From: Flavobacteriaceae bacterium 3519-10
Lineage (GTDB): Bacteria > Bacteroidota > Bacteroidia > Flavobacteriales > Weeksellaceae
Direction of reading: 5' to 3'
Assembly: GCA_000023725.1 (NCBI GenBank)
Contig: CP001673.1
Location: forward strand, 248,001-312,000
DNA length: 64,000 nucleotides
Below the pieces are notes generated by a model, which worked only from the letters and a program-made list of their open reading frames with translations, did no database searches and was not told where the DNA came from. This document shows positions 27,982 to 39,012 of the stretch, in pieces; positions within the stretch are counted from its first letter, which is position 1, and every line of letters starts with the position of its first letter. A program made the position numbers and the translations under genes.

Positions 27982-28566
27982 ATGACAAAAGAAGATAAAG
28001 TATTAGTAATACAAGAATTAAAGGATCTGTTGCAGGACGCGAAAGTTGTCTATGTAGCGAACCTTGAAGGGATGAATGCTGCTGCGACTTCAGATTTCAG
28101 AAGACAGGCATTCAAACAGAATATTTCTCTTAAGGTTGTGAAAAATACCCTTTTGCAGAAAGCGATGGAGCAGATTGAAGGAGTAGATTACTCTGAAATG
28201 TTCGAAAGCTTCAAAGGAAATTCTGCACTGATGATTTCTGAAACAGCAAATGCTCCGGCAAAACTGATCCAGAACTTCAGAAAAAAAGCTGAGATCCCTG
28301 CATTGAAGTCTGCTTACTTACAGGAAACTGTATATGTAGGTGACGAAAACCTCGGTACGCTTGCAAACATCAAGTCGAGAGAAGAAATGATCGGAGAAAT
28401 CATCGGATTACTTCAGTCTCCAATCCAAAGAGTGGTATCTGCGCTTCAAAACAAAGAAGAAGCTACAGGAAAAGCTGAAGAAGCGGCTCCGGCAGAAGAA
28501 ACTCCAGCTGCAGAGGCTGCTCCGGAAGCAAGCGCTGAAGCTACAGAAGCACCAAGTGCTGAGTAA
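27982..28566 (+). CDS. rplJ: Ribosomal protein uL10
   Basis: uL10 anchors L7/L12 dimers to the 50S stalk. The globular N-terminal domain (KEDKVLVIQELKDLLQDAKV) is followed by the helical L7/L12 binding region and, unusually long, an Ala/Glu/Pro-rich tail of about 30 residues (from near residue 162). Such acidic tails are common in flavobacterial L10. rplL lies 55 bp downstream in the same operon. Confidence 0.96.
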   Translation: MTKEDKVLVIQELKDLLQDAKVVYVANLEGMNAAATSDFRRQAFKQNISLKVVKNTLLQKAMEQIEGVDYSEMFESFKGNSALMISETANAPAKLIQNFRKKAEIPALKSAYLQETVYVGDENLGTLANIKSREEMIGEIIGLLQSPIQRVVSALQNKEEATGKAEEAAPAEETPAAEAAPEASAEATEAPSAE

Positions 28567-28621
28567 TAAGAACTCAAAAAAAAATCAAAATAAATCGTTC
28601 AACAATTAAAACATTATTAAA

Positions 28622-28990
28622 ATGTCAGATTTAAAAAACTTAGCGGAAACGCTTGTTAACCTAACAGTTAAAGACGTAAATGAATTAGCAACTATCCTTA
28701 AGGATGAGTACGGAATCGAGCCAGCTGCTGCTGCTGTAGTTATGTCTGCAGGTGGTGGTGCTGAAGCTGCTGAAGAAAAAACTGAATTCGACGTAATTCT
28801 TAAAGCTGCAGGTGGATCTAAGCTTGCTGTAGTTAAATTGGTAAAAGATTTAACAGGTGCAGGTCTTAAAGAAGCTAAAGATATGGTAGACAGCGCTCCA
28901 GCTCCAATCAAAACTGGTATCTCTAAAGACGAAGCAGAAGCTTTGAAAAAACAATTAGAAGAAGCTGGTGCAGAAGTAGAAGTGAAGTAA
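28622..28990 (+). CDS. rplL: Ribosomal protein bL12 (L7/L12)
   Basis: This 122-residue acidic stalk protein recruits translation factors. The N-terminal dimerisation region ([19 protein letters not shown]), Ala/Glu/Gly hinge and C-terminal factor-binding domain ([20 protein letters not shown]) are all present. A strong terminator follows, so rpoB uses its own promoter rather than the usual readthrough. Confidence 0.97.
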   Translation: MSDLKNLAETLVNLTVKDVNELATILKDEYGIEPAAAAVVMSAGGGAEAAEEKTEFDVILKAAGGSKLAVVKLVKDLTGAGLKEAKDMVDSAPAPIKTGISKDEAEALKKQLEEAGAEVEVK

Positions 28991-29010
28991 TTCATTCCTT
29001 TTCCAAATAT

Positions 29011-29039
29011 AAAACCTCACTTTTTGTGGGGTTTTTTTT
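29011..29039 (+). terminator. rplL terminator
   Basis: aaaacctcac pairs with gtggggtttt across a 5-nt loop (one G-T pair), with a T-tract. Confidence 0.82.
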
Positions 29040-29103
29040 ATGCCGTGAAGTTTCGCGGGAATATTTTTTTAACAAAATTTATAATCCTGTATTTCCCAGC
29101 GAG

Positions 29104-29134
29104 TTGTGTAACACGTTTATATTGAGTATATTTG
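29104..29134 (+). promoter_or_regulatory. rpoBC promoter
   Basis: TTG (29104-29106), 20 nt, TATATTTG (29127-29134). It predicts an unusually long leader of about 330 nt before rpoB. Confidence 0.65.
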
Positions 29135-29140
29135 CACTCC

Positions 29141-29369
29141 TTTTGGCGCTAAATATTGTACATAAATCCGTAAATTATTCTTAATCAGCTCTTTCCGTTT
29201 CCGGAACAGAGATTTTTTCGTGTATAGGTATTTTGTATTTTAATAAGCGTCCGAAGTTCAAAAGATATTTTGCACTACTCCGTGAAAAGATATACCGGCG
29301 TTGCAGTTAGAAAGAACGAGAAAGAGCCAAGGCAAAGGGCAAAAGACTCAAGTATTTGTAGCGCCAAAA
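29141..29369 (+). promoter_or_regulatory. rpoB leader with long-range complementary arms
   Basis: ttttggcgcta (29141-29151), just after the predicted transcription start, is perfectly complementary to tagcgccaaaa (29359-29369), 207 nt later. The 483-bp space between rplL and rpoB holds the rplL terminator, this leader and two heptad tracts. No gene is seen in it. Confidence 0.45.
29321..29355 (-). repeat. Heptad tract in the rpoB leader, first
   Basis: Five 7-bp units on the plus strand (aaagagc caaggca aagggca...), which are the reverse complement of the ctttnnn units at 29383 and 61157. Confidence 0.65.
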
Positions 29370-29382
29370 ACAAACACTTCAT

Positions 29383-29424
29383 CTTTTTACTTGTTACCTT
29401 TTACTTGTTTCTTCGAGCTTTCTG
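29383..29424 (+). repeat. Heptad tract in the rpoB leader, second
   Basis: Six consecutive 7-bp units, five beginning ctt (cttttta, cttgtta, cttgttt, cttcgag, ctttctg) and one reading cctttta. It is opposite in orientation to the tract at 29321. Confidence 0.7.
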
Positions 29425-29473
29425 ATATTTTTTAAAACAAAATATTTTTTAACCCTCATTCTTTAAAATTTTT

Positions 29474-32400
29474 ATGAGTAAATCTAAAGCAGTCGCTAAA
29501 ACTCAGGGAACCGAAAGGATCAATTTTTCCGCCGCAAAGGGGAAGATTGAAACTCCTGATTTTTTGGACATTCAGATCCAATCTTTCAAAGATTTCTTCC
29601 AGCTGGATACCCTGCCGGAGCAGAGAGCAAACGAAGCCCTCTACAAAACCTTTGAAGAAAATTTCCCGATTACAGATTCGCGGAACCAGTTTGTGCTGGA
29701 ATTTCTCGATTATCTGGTGGATTCCCCGCGCTACTCGATCGACGAGTGTGTGGAAAGAGGACTGACGTATTCAGTTCCCCTCAAAGCCCGACTTAAACTG
29801 TACTGTACTGACCCTGAACATGAAGATTTTCAGACCGTGGTGCAGGATGTATATTTAGGTCCGGTTCCTTATATGACGCCTTCAGGATCATTTATCATTA
29901 ATGGTGCAGAGCGTGTTATCGTAACTCAGTTACATAGATCTCCGGGTGTGTTTTTCGGTCAAACCTATCACGCAAACGGAACTAAACTGTATTATTCCAG
30001 AATTATCCCTTTCAAAGGATCGTGGATGGAATTTACAACCGACATCAATAACGTAATGTACGCTTACATCGACCGTAAGAAGAAATTACCGTTAACTACA
30101 TTATTAAGAGCAATCGGGTTCGAATCCGATAAAGATATCCTTCAGATTTTTGATCTTGCGGAAGAAGTGAAAGTTTCTAAAGCAGCATTGAAAAAAGTAG
30201 AAGGAAGAACTTTGGCAGCGAGAGTTTTGAACACATGGTTCGAAGATTTCGTTGATGAAGACACAGGTGAAGTAGTTTCTATCGAAAGAAACGAAATTAT
30301 CCTCGACAGAGAAACCGTTCTTGAAAAAGAACATTTAGATCTGATTCTTGACGCAGGCGTGAAATCTATTTTGATTCACAAAGAAAATTCAAACGAATTC
30401 TCTATCATCCAGAATACATTACAGAAAGATCCAACCAACTCCGAAAAAGAAGCGGTTGAGTATATTTACCGTCAGTTACGTAACGCAGATCCGCCAGATG
30501 AGGAAACTGCAAGAGGAATTATTGAGAAATTATTCTTCTCCGAGCAGCGTTATTCATTAGGTGAAGTAGGCCGTTACCGTCTGAACAAGAAATTAGGATT
30601 AAATATCCCTGCTAAAACAGAGGTTTTAACCAAAGAAGATATCATCTCGATCGTAAGACATTTGATCGAATTGGTGAATTCTAAAGCTGAGGTTGATGAT
30701 ATTGATCACTTGTCAAACAGACGTATCAAGACTGTTGGCGAGCAGCTTTCAGGACAGTTCGGTGTAGGTCTTTCAAGAATTGCAAGAACTATCCGTGAGC
30801 GTATGAACGTTAGAGATAACGAAATCTTTACGCCAATTGACCTTGTTAATGCCAAGACTTTAACATCAGTAATTAACTCATTCTTTGGTACCAACCAGCT
30901 TTCTCAGTTCATGGACCAAACCAACCCGCTATCAGAAATTACGCACAAGCGTCGTCTTTCTGCCTTGGGACCTGGTGGTTTATCAAGAGAAAGAGCAGGT
31001 TTCGAGGTACGTGACGTTCACCATACTCACTATGGCCGAATCTGTCCGATCGAAACTCCTGAGGGACCAAACATTGGTTTGATTTCATCTTTAGGGCTTT
31101 ATGCCAAAATCAACAGCCTTGGTTTCATTGAAACGCCTTACCGTAAAGTAACGAACGGAAAAGTTGACCTTAAAACGACTGCAGTTTTCTTAAACGCAGA
31201 AGACGAGGAAGATAAAGTTATTGCACAGGCGAACGTTGAAATGAAGGAAGATGGTACCATCTCTACCGACAGAGTAATCGCCCGTTTGGATGGTGACTAT
31301 CCGGTTGTAGAACCACAGCAGGTTGATCTGATCGATGTTGCACCTAACCAGATTTCGGGTATTTCCGCTTCATTAATTCCATTCCTGGAGCATGATGATG
31401 CGAACCGTGCGCTGATGGGATCCAACATGATGCGTCAGGCAGTTCCGTTGTTGAAACCTGAAGCACCAATCGTAGGTACAGGACTTGAGCAGCAGGTTGC
31501 AAGAGATTCAAGAATCTTGATCAACGCTGAAGGCAATGGTACTGTAGAATATGTTGATGCAGACAAGATCACAATTAAATATGAAAGAACAGAAGACGAT
31601 GATTTAGTATCATTCGAATCTGCTACCAAGACGTATAAATTAACCAAATTCCGCAAAACCAACCAAAGTACAACGATCACTTTGAGACCAAACGTAAGAG
31701 TAGGCGACAAAGTTCAGAAAGGTCAGGTACTTTGCGACGGTTATGCAACAGAAAATGGTGAACTGGCATTGGGTAGAAACCTTGTGGTAGCCTTCATGCC
31801 ATGGAAAGGGTACAACTTTGAGGATGCGATCGTAATCAACGAAAAAGTTGTGCGCGAAGACTGGTTTACTTCCATCCACGTTGATGAGTATTCGCTTGAA
31901 GTTCGTGATACCAAATTAGGTATGGAAGAACTGACAGCAGATATCCCTAACGTTTCTGAAGAGGCTACAAAAGACCTTGACGAAAACGGTATGATCAGAA
32001 TTGGAGCCGACGTAAAACCTGGCGACATTATGATTGGTAAGATTACTCCAAAAGGAGAATCAGATCCAACTCCTGAAGAGAAACTTCTTCGTGCGATCTT
32101 CGGTGATAAAGCCGGCGACGTGAAGGATGCTTCTTTAAAGGCAGATTCTTCGTTAAGAGGTGTTGTAATCAATAAAAAACTCTTCTCAAGAAACATCAAA
32201 GACAAAAAGAAAAGAACCGAAGAGAAACTTAAACTTGAGGAAATCGAAAACACGTATAAAGCGAAATTCGATCAGTTAAGAAACACACTTCTCGAAAAAC
32301 TCGGTACGCTTGTTAACGGTAAAACTTCTCAGGGTGTGAACAACGACCTTGATGAGGAAATCATCGGAAAAGGCGTGAAGTTTACAACGAAATTACTTCA

Positions 32401-33301
32401 GAGTGTTGAAGATTACGTGAACGTAAGCGGAGCTGACTGGACTGTTGATGCCGATAAAAACGAACTGATCAAGCAGTTGATCCACAACTATAAGATTAAG
32501 TTCAACGATATTCAGGGTGTTAAAAACCGTGAGAAATTCGCAATTTCAATCGGTGATGAACTTCCTGCAGGTATCATTAAACTGGCTAAAGTATATGTTG
32601 CTAAGAAACGTAAACTTAATGTTGGTGATAAGATGGCGGGACGTCACGGTAACAAAGGTATTGTATCAAGAATCGTTCGCGAGGAAGATATGCCTTTCCT
32701 TGAAGACGGAACACCGGTAGATATCGTACTGAACCCGCTGGGTGTACCTTCGCGTATGAACATCGGTCAGATTTACGAAACTGTACTTGGATGGGCTGGT
32801 CAGAAATTAGGTTTGAAGTTTGCGACGCCGATCTTCGATGGTGCAAATATCGACCAGATTACAGGCTATACCGAGCAGGCAGGTCTTCCGGAATTCGGAT
32901 CGACTTATCTTTATGATGGTGGTACCGGCGAAAGATTCTCACAACCGGCAACAGTTGGGGTAATTTATATGCTGAAACTGGGTCACATGGTTGATGACAA
33001 AATGCACGCACGTTCAATTGGGCCATATTCATTGATCACGCAGCAGCCACTTGGTGGTAAAGCGCAGTTCGGTGGACAGCGTTTCGGTGAGATGGAGGTT
33101 TGGGCGCTTGAGGCATTTGGTGCTTCTAACATCCTTAGAGAAATCCTTACCGTGAAATCCGATGACGTAATTGGTAGAGCGAAAACTTACGAAGCCATCG
33201 CGAAAGGCGAAGCAATGCCCGAACCGGGTATTCCTGAATCTTTCAACGTGTTGCTTCACGAGCTACAGGGCCTTGGCCTTGACGTAAGACTAGAGGAATA
33301 A
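29474..33301 (+). CDS. rpoB: RNA polymerase beta subunit
   Basis: The 1275-residue catalytic subunit holds the rifampicin region ([19 protein letters not shown], then [20 protein letters not shown]), the switch and flap regions and the C-terminal [20 protein letters not shown] clamp motif. It is complete. The reading frame begins after a long leader with repeats. rpoC follows after 82 bp consisting of heptad repeats. Confidence 0.98.
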   Translation: MSKSKAVAKTQGTERINFSAAKGKIETPDFLDIQIQSFKDFFQLDTLPEQRANEALYKTFEENFPITDSRNQFVLEFLDYLVDSPRYSIDECVERGLTYSVPLKARLKLYCTDPEHEDFQTVVQDVYLGPVPYMTPSGSFIINGAERVIVTQLHRSPGVFFGQTYHANGTKLYYSRIIPFKGSWMEFTTDINNVMYAYIDRKKKLPLTTLLRAIGFESDKDILQIFDLAEEVKVSKAALKKVEGRTLAARVLNTWFEDFVDEDTGEVVSIERNEIILDRETVLEKEHLDLILDAGVKSILIHKENSNEFSIIQNTLQKDPTNSEKEAVEYIYRQLRNADPPDEETARGIIEKLFFSEQRYSLGEVGRYRLNKKLGLNIPAKTEVLTKEDIISIVRHLIELVNSKAEVDDIDHLSNRRIKTVGEQLSGQFGVGLSRIARTIRERMNVRDNEIFTPIDLVNAKTLTSVINSFFGTNQLSQFMDQTNPLSEITHKRRLSALGPGGLSRERAGFEVRDVHHTHYGRICPIETPEGPNIGLISSLGLYAKINSLGFIETPYRKVTNGKVDLKTTAVFLNAEDEEDKVIAQANVEMKEDGTISTDRVIARLDGDYPVVEPQQVDLIDVAPNQISGISASLIPFLEHDDANRALMGSNMMRQAVPLLKPEAPIVGTGLEQQVARDSRILINAEGNGTVEYVDADKITIKYERTEDDDLVSFESATKTYKLTKFRKTNQSTTITLRPNVRVGDKVQKGQVLCDGYATENGELALGRNLVVAFMPWKGYNFEDAIVINEKVVREDWFTSIHVDEYSLEVRDTKLGMEELTADIPNVSEEATKDLDENGMIRIGADVKPGDIMIGKITPKGESDPTPEEKLLRAIFGDKAGDVKDASLKADSSLRGVVINKKLFSRNIKDKKKRTEEKLKLEEIENTYKAKFDQLRNTLLEKLGTLVNGKTSQGVNNDLDEEIIGKGVKFTTKLLQSVEDYVNVSGADWTVDADKNELIKQLIHNYKIKFNDIQGVKNREKFAISIGDELPAGIIKLAKVYVAKKRKLNVGDKMAGRHGNKGIVSRIVREEDMPFLEDGTPVDIVLNPLGVPSRMNIGQIYETVLGWAGQKLGLKFATPIFDGANIDQITGYTEQAGLPEFGSTYLYDGGTGERFSQPATVGVIYMLKLGHMVDDKMHARSIGPYSLITQQPLGGKAQFGGQRFGEMEVWALEAFGASNILREILTVKSDDVIGRAKTYEAIAKGEAMPEPGIPESFNVLLHELQGLGLDVRLEE

Positions 33302-33302
33302 T

Positions 33303-33381
33303 TTTAAATTTTAAATTATAATGTTGAATGGCAACGTTCAAAAATTAATCTAAAATCTGAAATCTAAAATTTAAAATCTAA
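33303..33381 (+). repeat. Heptad tract filling the rpoB-rpoC spacer
   Basis: The spacer reads in a single 7-bp frame from 33303 (tttaaat tttaaat tataatg ttgaatg ...) and ends with aatct-type units such as ttaatct, aaaatct, gaaatct, aaaattt and aaaatct. The rpoC ATG follows directly. Confidence 0.75.
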
Positions 33382-33383
33382 CA

Positions 33384-36300
33384 ATGTCAAATAAAAATAA
33401 AACAAGTAATTTCACAAAGATTACGATCGGTCTGGCTTCTCCCGAAATCATTTTACAGGATTCAAGGGGTGAGGTTTTAAAGCCGGAAACCATTAACTAT
33501 AGAACCCACAAACCGGAAAGAGACGGCTTGTTCTGCGAGAAAATCTTCGGTCCTGTGAAGGATTACGAATGTGCTTGTGGAAAATACAAGAGAATCCGGT
33601 ACAAAGGAATCGTTTGCGACCGTTGTGGGGTGGAAGTTACCGAGAAAAAAGTGCGTAGAGAGCGTATCGGCCACATCGGTCTGGTAGTTCCTGTGGCTCA
33701 CATCTGGTATTTCCGTTCGTTACCGAACAAAATCGGTTACCTTTTAGGCTTGCCATCCAAAAAACTGGATATGATTATCTATTACGAAAGATATGTCGTG
33801 ATCCAGCCGGGTATTGCCAAGAGAGCCGACGGTTCTGATTTTGATGATAAAGAGTTTTTAACCGAAGAAGAATATCTGGATATCCTGGAGACGCTTCCGC
33901 AGGAAAACCAATATCTTGATGATTCAGATCCAAATAAATTTGTTGCTAAAATGGGTGCAGAAGCAGTTGAAGAATTGCTCAGAAGAATCGATTTGGATAC
34001 TTTATCCTTCGATCTGCGTCACAAAGCACACAACGAATCTTCAAAACAGAGAAGAACCGAAGCATTAAAAAGACTGAATGTTGTTGAAGCAATCCGCGGT
34101 GCCAACACCAGAATGATTAACCGTCCGGAATGGATGATTATGCGTGTCCTTCCGGTTATACCACCAGAACTGAGACCATTGGTTCCATTGGATGGAGGTA
34201 GATTCGCGACTTCGGATCTTAATGATCTTTACCGTCGTGTAATCATCAGAAACAACCGTCTGAAGAGACTTTTAGAGATCAAAGCTCCGGAAGTTATCTT
34301 GAGAAACGAGAAGCGTATGCTTCAGGAATCGGTAGATTCATTATTCGATAATACAAGGAAATCTTCTGCAGTAAAATCTGAATCTAACAGACCGTTGAAA
34401 TCACTTTCAGATTCATTGAAAGGTAAACAAGGTCGTTTCCGTCAGAACTTACTTGGGAAGCGTGTGGATTATTCTGCTCGTTCCGTAATCGTCGTAGGTC
34501 CAAACTTACAATTGCACGAGTGCGGTATCCCGAAAGATATGGCGGCTGAGCTTTACAAACCGTTTATCATCAGAAAACTGATCGAAAGAGGTATTGTAAA
34601 AACCGTAAAATCTGCAAAAAGAATCATCGACAGAAAAGAACCTGTTGTTTATGATATCCTGGAAGGCGTAATGAAAGGTCACCCTGTACTTTTGAACAGA
34701 GCACCTACGCTTCACAGACTTGGTATCCAGGCGTTCCAGCCAAAAATGATCGAAGGAAAAGCGATTCAGCTTCACCCATTGGTTACAACGGCATTCAACG
34801 CGGATTTCGATGGTGACCAGATGGCGGTACACTTACCGTTAGGCCCAGAGGCTATCCTGGAAGCTCAGCTTTTGATGTTAGGTTCTCAGAATATCCTTAA
34901 CCCTGCGAACGGATCACCAATTACGGTACCTTCTCAGGACATGGTATTGGGTCTTTATTTCATGACCAAGCAGCTGGATTCTACTGATACAATGAAAGTG
35001 AAAGGTGAAGGTCTTGCCTTCTATTCACCGGAAGAAGTAGAAATCGCTTACGCTGAAGGTCAGGTTTCTCTTAATGCCAAAATCAGATGTAGAGTTCCGG
35101 TACAGGAAGAAGGCGAAATCGTTGTTCGACTTACCGAAACTACAGTTGGTAGAGTATTGTTCAACCAGATCGTACCGAAAAAATCGGGTTACGTGAATGA
35201 ACTGCTTACCAAGAAATCTCTGAGAAACGTTATTGGTAGAGTTTTAGCGGATACAGATTTCCCTACGACAGTGAAGTTCCTTGATGATATGAAAGACTTA
35301 GGTTATTCAAACGCATTCAAAGGAGGTCTTTCATTTAGTTTGGGAGATATCGTAATTCCGGTTGAAAAGAAAACCATGATCGCGCAGGCGGTAGAAAATG
35401 TAGATGAAATTAAGGCCAACTATAACATGGGTCTTATTACCGATACAGAGCGTTACAACCAGGTAATTGACGTTTGGACCAACACCAACGCAGGATTAAC
35501 CGAGATGATTATGACCAGAATGAAAACCGACCAGGGCGGGTTCAATTCAGTTTATATGATGCTTGATTCCGGTGCAAGGGGTTCAAAAGAGCAGATCCGT
35601 CAGCTTTCAGGGATGCGTGGATTGATGGCGAAGCCTCAAAAAGCGGGTTCTACAGGCGCGGAAATTATCGAAAACCCAATTGTAGCGAACTTTAAAGAAG
35701 GACTTTCGATCCTCGAGTACTTTATCTCCACCCACGGTGCGCGTAAAGGTCTTGCGGATACCGCACTTAAAACTGCTGATGCTGGTTACTTGACCAGAAG
35801 ATTAGTAGATGTTGCACAGGATGTGATCATTACTGAAAACGACTGTGGTACTTTAAGAGGTACAGAAGTAACTCCATTGAAGAAAAACGACGAGATCGTA
35901 GAGAGACTTTCGGAAAGAATTTTGGGTAGAGTTTCTCTGCACAACGTTTACGATCCGGAAACCGACGAAGTAATCGCAAATGCCGACGAGCTGATTAACG
36001 AAGCTTTAGCTAAGAAAATCGAAGCGGCAGGACTTGAATTCGTTGAAGTACGTTCGCCACTTACTTGTGAAACCAAGAAAGGGATCTGTGCGAAATGTTA
36101 CGGACGAAACCTTGCAACAGGTAAACCTATTCACATGGGTGAAGCTGTTGGTGTTATCGCTGCACAGTCCATCGGTGAGCCGGGAACTCAACTTACGCTA
36201 AGAACCTTCCACCAGGGTGGTACCGCGGGTAACATTTCAGAAAATCCAGCTATTGTTGCACGTCGCGACGGTATCGTGGAAATGGACGAAGTAAGAACCG

Positions 36301-37649
36301 TAACGTCAGAAAACGAAGAAGGCAAAAAAGCTGAAATCCTCGTTTCACGTTCAACGGAATTCCGTTTGGTTGCAGACAATGCAGCACGTACGCCGTTGAT
36401 GGTAGCTAACGTACCTTATGGTTCTGAGCTATTGGTGAAACCAGGCGATAAAGTGAAAAAAGGCGATACCATTGCGAAATGGGATCCGTATAACGCGGTA
36501 ATTATTGCTGAATCTGCCGGTAAGGTAGAGTATGAAGACATCATCCAGGGTATATCATTCGCGCTGGAAATTGATGAGCAGACAGGTTTCGAAGAGAAAG
36601 TAATTTCTGAGTCGAGAAACAAAAAAGCCGTACCTACGCTGAAAGTTGTTGACCCGAAAGGTGTTGAGCAGAAAGCATATAACCTTCCGGTTGGTGCCCA
36701 CTTGATGGTAAACGACGGTGAAAAAATTAAGGCTGGTAAAGTCCTGATCAAGATCCCGAGAAAATCCGCAAAATCAGGGGATATCACGGGTGGTCTTCCG
36801 CGTGTAACCGAGCTTTTCGAAGCAAGAAATCCTTCAAACCCGGCTGTAGTAACCGAGATCGACGGGGTAGTTTCTTACGGAAAAATCAAGCGTGGTAACC
36901 GTGAATTGATCGTTGAAGCCAAAACCGGAGAAATCTCTAAATATTTGGTGAAACTTTCAAACCAGATCCTCGTTCAGGAAAATGACTTCGTGATTGCCGG
37001 TTCGCCGCTTTCTGACGGGTCAATTACACCGGACGATATCCTGAAAATTAAAGGCCCAACCGCCGTTCAGGAATATTTGGTGAATGAAATTCAGGAAGTT
37101 TACCGTCTTCAGGGGGTAAAAATTGATGATAAGCACTTCGAAATTATCGTAAGACAGATGATGACGAAAGTATCTATCGTTGATGGTGGCGACACCCAGT
37201 TCCTAGAAGGTGCTCTTGAGCATAAATTCGATTTCTTAGAGGAAAACAACCGTGTATTTGGTCTTAAAGTAGTAACAGAAGCCGGAGATTCTAAAGCATT
37301 CTTGCCAGGTCAGATGATTACTACCAAAGAACTCAGAGACGAAAATTCTAAACTTAAACGTGAAGATTTAGCCTTGGTAGAAGTACGCGAAGCGTTACCT
37401 GCAACCGCAACACCGGTTCTTCAGGGTATCACCAGAGCGGCGCTTCAAACCAAATCGTTTATGTCGGCAGCTTCCTTCCAGGAAACGACCAAAGTACTGA
37501 ACGAAGCGGCAGTTTCCGGAAAAGTAGATTACCTCACAGGCCTTAAAGAAAACGTAATTGTAGGGCACAGAATCCCTGCAGGAACGGGTCTTAAAGACTA
37601 TCAGAACGTAATCGTGGGTTCAAAGAAAGAATTCGAAGACCTAAACTAA
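33384..37649 (+). CDS. rpoC: RNA polymerase beta' subunit
   Basis: The 1421-residue subunit has the N-terminal zinc site ([20 protein letters not shown]), the catalytic Mg-binding NADFDGDQM loop, the bridge-helix region and the second zinc cluster ([19 protein letters not shown]). It is complete and co-transcribed with rpoB. A DUF3467 gene follows after 189 bp of heptad-rich sequence. Confidence 0.98.
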   Translation: MSNKNKTSNFTKITIGLASPEIILQDSRGEVLKPETINYRTHKPERDGLFCEKIFGPVKDYECACGKYKRIRYKGIVCDRCGVEVTEKKVRRERIGHIGLVVPVAHIWYFRSLPNKIGYLLGLPSKKLDMIIYYERYVVIQPGIAKRADGSDFDDKEFLTEEEYLDILETLPQENQYLDDSDPNKFVAKMGAEAVEELLRRIDLDTLSFDLRHKAHNESSKQRRTEALKRLNVVEAIRGANTRMINRPEWMIMRVLPVIPPELRPLVPLDGGRFATSDLNDLYRRVIIRNNRLKRLLEIKAPEVILRNEKRMLQESVDSLFDNTRKSSAVKSESNRPLKSLSDSLKGKQGRFRQNLLGKRVDYSARSVIVVGPNLQLHECGIPKDMAAELYKPFIIRKLIERGIVKTVKSAKRIIDRKEPVVYDILEGVMKGHPVLLNRAPTLHRLGIQAFQPKMIEGKAIQLHPLVTTAFNADFDGDQMAVHLPLGPEAILEAQLLMLGSQNILNPANGSPITVPSQDMVLGLYFMTKQLDSTDTMKVKGEGLAFYSPEEVEIAYAEGQVSLNAKIRCRVPVQEEGEIVVRLTETTVGRVLFNQIVPKKSGYVNELLTKKSLRNVIGRVLADTDFPTTVKFLDDMKDLGYSNAFKGGLSFSLGDIVIPVEKKTMIAQAVENVDEIKANYNMGLITDTERYNQVIDVWTNTNAGLTEMIMTRMKTDQGGFNSVYMMLDSGARGSKEQIRQLSGMRGLMAKPQKAGSTGAEIIENPIVANFKEGLSILEYFISTHGARKGLADTALKTADAGYLTRRLVDVAQDVIITENDCGTLRGTEVTPLKKNDEIVERLSERILGRVSLHNVYDPETDEVIANADELINEALAKKIEAAGLEFVEVRSPLTCETKKGICAKCYGRNLATGKPIHMGEAVGVIAAQSIGEPGTQLTLRTFHQGGTAGNISENPAIVARRDGIVEMDEVRTVTSENEEGKKAEILVSRSTEFRLVADNAARTPLMVANVPYGSELLVKPGDKVKKGDTIAKWDPYNAVIIAESAGKVEYEDIIQGISFALEIDEQTGFEEKVISESRNKKAVPTLKVVDPKGVEQKAYNLPVGAHLMVNDGEKIKAGKVLIKIPRKSAKSGDITGGLPRVTELFEARNPSNPAVVTEIDGVVSYGKIKRGNRELIVEAKTGEISKYLVKLSNQILVQENDFVIAGSPLSDGSITPDDILKIKGPTAVQEYLVNEIQEVYRLQGVKIDDKHFEIIVRQMMTKVSIVDGGDTQFLEGALEHKFDFLEENNRVFGLKVVTEAGDSKAFLPGQMITTKELRDENSKLKREDLALVEVREALPATATPVLQGITRAALQTKSFMSAASFQETTKVLNEAAVSGKVDYLTGLKENVIVGHRIPAGTGLKDYQNVIVGSKKEFEDLN

Positions 37650-37653
37650 ATAA

Positions 37654-37688
37654 TTATAGATTTTGGATTATAGATTTTAGATGATTCT
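37654..37688 (+). repeat. Heptad tract after rpoC
   Basis: Units attatag, attttgg, attatag, attttag, atgattc in one 7-bp frame, beginning five bases after the rpoC stop. Confidence 0.65.
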
Positions 37689-37802
37689 ATTTCTATAGTC
37701 CAAAATCCTTTTTTAAATGTTCGCCTTTGCTAAGTGAAAACGCCTTTGCGTTCGTAATTTTCTCAAATGAAATGTAAACTCTTTTGCGAACTGAACATTT
37801 AT

Positions 37803-37826
37803 AATCTAAAATTTATAATTTAAAAT
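37803..37826 (+). repeat. Heptad tract before the DUF3467 gene
   Basis: Units aatctaa, aatttat, aatttaa plus three bases, related in composition to the rpoB-rpoC spacer tract. Confidence 0.55.
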
Positions 37827-37838
37827 ATTCAAAAAAAC

Positions 37839-38156
37839 ATGGACAACAACCAGAACCAAAACCAAAATCAGGATCCTAACAACATCAACATCAACCTTAA
37901 CGAAATGATCGCTGCAGGTGTTTACTGCAACCTTGCGTTGGTAAACCACTCACCTTCAGAATTCGTTGTAGATTTCATCCAGCTGATGCCGGGTGTTCAG
38001 CAGGCGAACGTGCGTTCAAGAGTAATCTTAGCGCCGCTTCACGCAAAAAGAGTGCTTACTGCACTTCAGCAGAACATCACTAACTACGAGCAGCAATTCG
38101 GCGAAATCAAAGAAATTGAGCCTTTCGTATTAGGACAGAACAACGTTCAGGCATAA
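37839..38156 (+). CDS. DUF3467 family protein
   Basis: The 105-residue product begins with an Asn/Gln-rich stretch (residues 2-17) and continues as a DUF3467 domain (GVYCNLALVNHSPSEFVVDF, then VILAPLHAKRVLTALQQNI). The domain is found in many phyla and resembles proteins that dock on larger assemblies, but its role is not established. Position right after rpoC is recurrent in flavobacteria and suggests a link with transcription or simple co-expression. A terminator follows. Confidence 0.85.
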   Translation: MDNNQNQNQNQDPNNININLNEMIAAGVYCNLALVNHSPSEFVVDFIQLMPGVQQANVRSRVILAPLHAKRVLTALQQNITNYEQQFGEIKEIEPFVLGQNNVQA

Positions 38157-38176
38157 GCCCAACGTTACCCTATAGA

Positions 38177-38209
38177 AATCCCGGTTCAGTGATGAGCCGG
38201 GATTTTTTG
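38177..38209 (+). terminator. Terminator of the rpoBC-DUF3467 unit
   Basis: An 11-bp stem (aatcccggttc / gagccgggatt, one G-T pair) with a 6-nt loop and T-tract. Confidence 0.85.
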
Positions 38210-38214
38210 TATTT

Positions 38215-38308
38215 GGAGCCGGGAACCTGCTCTCCGCTGTATCTTTTTTGGTAGCTTCGGTGCCTCAGCCACCAAAAAAGGATGCCGCTGCGATCAGGGC
38301 TAGGGTTT
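38215..38308 (+). repeat. Flanked-hairpin repeat, copy B
   Basis: Left arm gagccgggaacctgctctcc, right arm ggatgccgctgcgatcaggg, and between them a 14-bp stem with one mismatch (38243-38256 with 38267-38280). The arms match copy A closely; the hairpin does not. It follows a terminator directly. Confidence 0.85.
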
Positions 38309-38417
38309 GGTTTTACAAAAACACCACCCTTACAGCCAATTTTAGTGATTCCGACTCTTCTTATAGCCGCAGACCTCACATAAAAGCGTCATTGTGACCA
38401 GCAACTTCTTGTTCACC

Positions 38418-38456
38418 CGTCATTGCGAGCGGAACGCAGTGCAGCGAAGTAATCCC
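38418..38456 (+). repeat. cgtcattgcgagc-type dispersed repeat
   Basis: The segment starting cgtcattgcgagcggaacgc and continuing to gcgaagtaatccc resembles a repeat family seen in many bacterial genomes (recollection, not searched). Only one clear copy lies in this window. Confidence 0.5.
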
Positions 38457-38619
38457 ACGTTTCCCACGATTTCCATGCCCCAACAACATTAAAAAGATAT
38501 TAGCGCAGGGCGAATGTGCTCAAACTAAACTTCGTCAATGTTCAAAACCTTTACATGGCTCAGACCTTTTAAACGGCTCATAGCACAAAATTGACCGACT
38601 CCCGGCACCCACATTTTAT

Positions 38620-38634
38620 GATTCCGTAGGAATC
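38620..38634 (+). repeat. Short palindrome of the ttccgtaggaa type
   Basis: gattccgtaggaatc is a palindrome with the same core as the arms of the inverted repeat at 38666-38723. Confidence 0.55.
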
Positions 38635-38665
38635 GCATCTGCGTAGAAAAAGCCTTTCTCGCATC

Positions 38666-38723
38666 GCGTTCCGTAGGAACGCTATCTACTGTATCTTTTA
38701 AAAATAGCGTTCCTACGGAACGC
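38666..38723 (+). repeat. Perfect 20-bp inverted repeat made of palindromes
   Basis: gcgttccgtaggaacgctat (38666-38685) is exactly complementary to 38704-38723, with an 18-nt loop. Each arm is itself a near-palindrome, so two small hairpins or one long one can form. The rest of the 856-bp space from 38157 to 39012 holds the terminator, copy B and other repeats; I see no gene in it. Confidence 0.75.
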
Positions 38724-38916
38724 ACTGCATAATAACCACATTGACCCTCTTATTGGCAGCGCAAATACTTGGATTCCAATAGGCTATTTACTTGCAAAAA
38801 TTAATTTTGTATCGATTAAAAAGGGATCTCAAAAAGATGAATTTTAGTAAGAACTGCACACAACAGCCCCATTAAGAAATTACTGGTTTTGAGGTAAATA
38901 GTGCGTCTTTATTTTC

Positions 38917-38924
38917 TAAGTTTG
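38917..38924 (+). promoter_or_regulatory. Possible -7 box of the orphan membrane protein gene
   Basis: TAAGTTTG fits TAnnTTTG, 88 nt before the start. No well-spaced TTG. Confidence 0.25.
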
Positions 38925-39012
38925 TTCACGGTGCTGGAGAATACCCTGCTCCTAATTCCGCAACTTCTCAAAGCGGCGAAACGTTATCTGCACTGCTAAA
39001 AAAGTTACACCT

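Noticed and set aside
31741..32253. 170-codon minus-strand frame inside rpoB
   Set aside because: Ser/Phe/Ile-rich translation without any motif; typical antisense shadow.
33303..33381. CRISPR-like array
   Set aside because: Units are 7 bp with no spacers; no cas genes nearby.
38525..38725. 66-codon minus-strand frame in the repeat-rich spacer
   Set aside because: It is composed of the palindromic repeats themselves and has no start context or motif.
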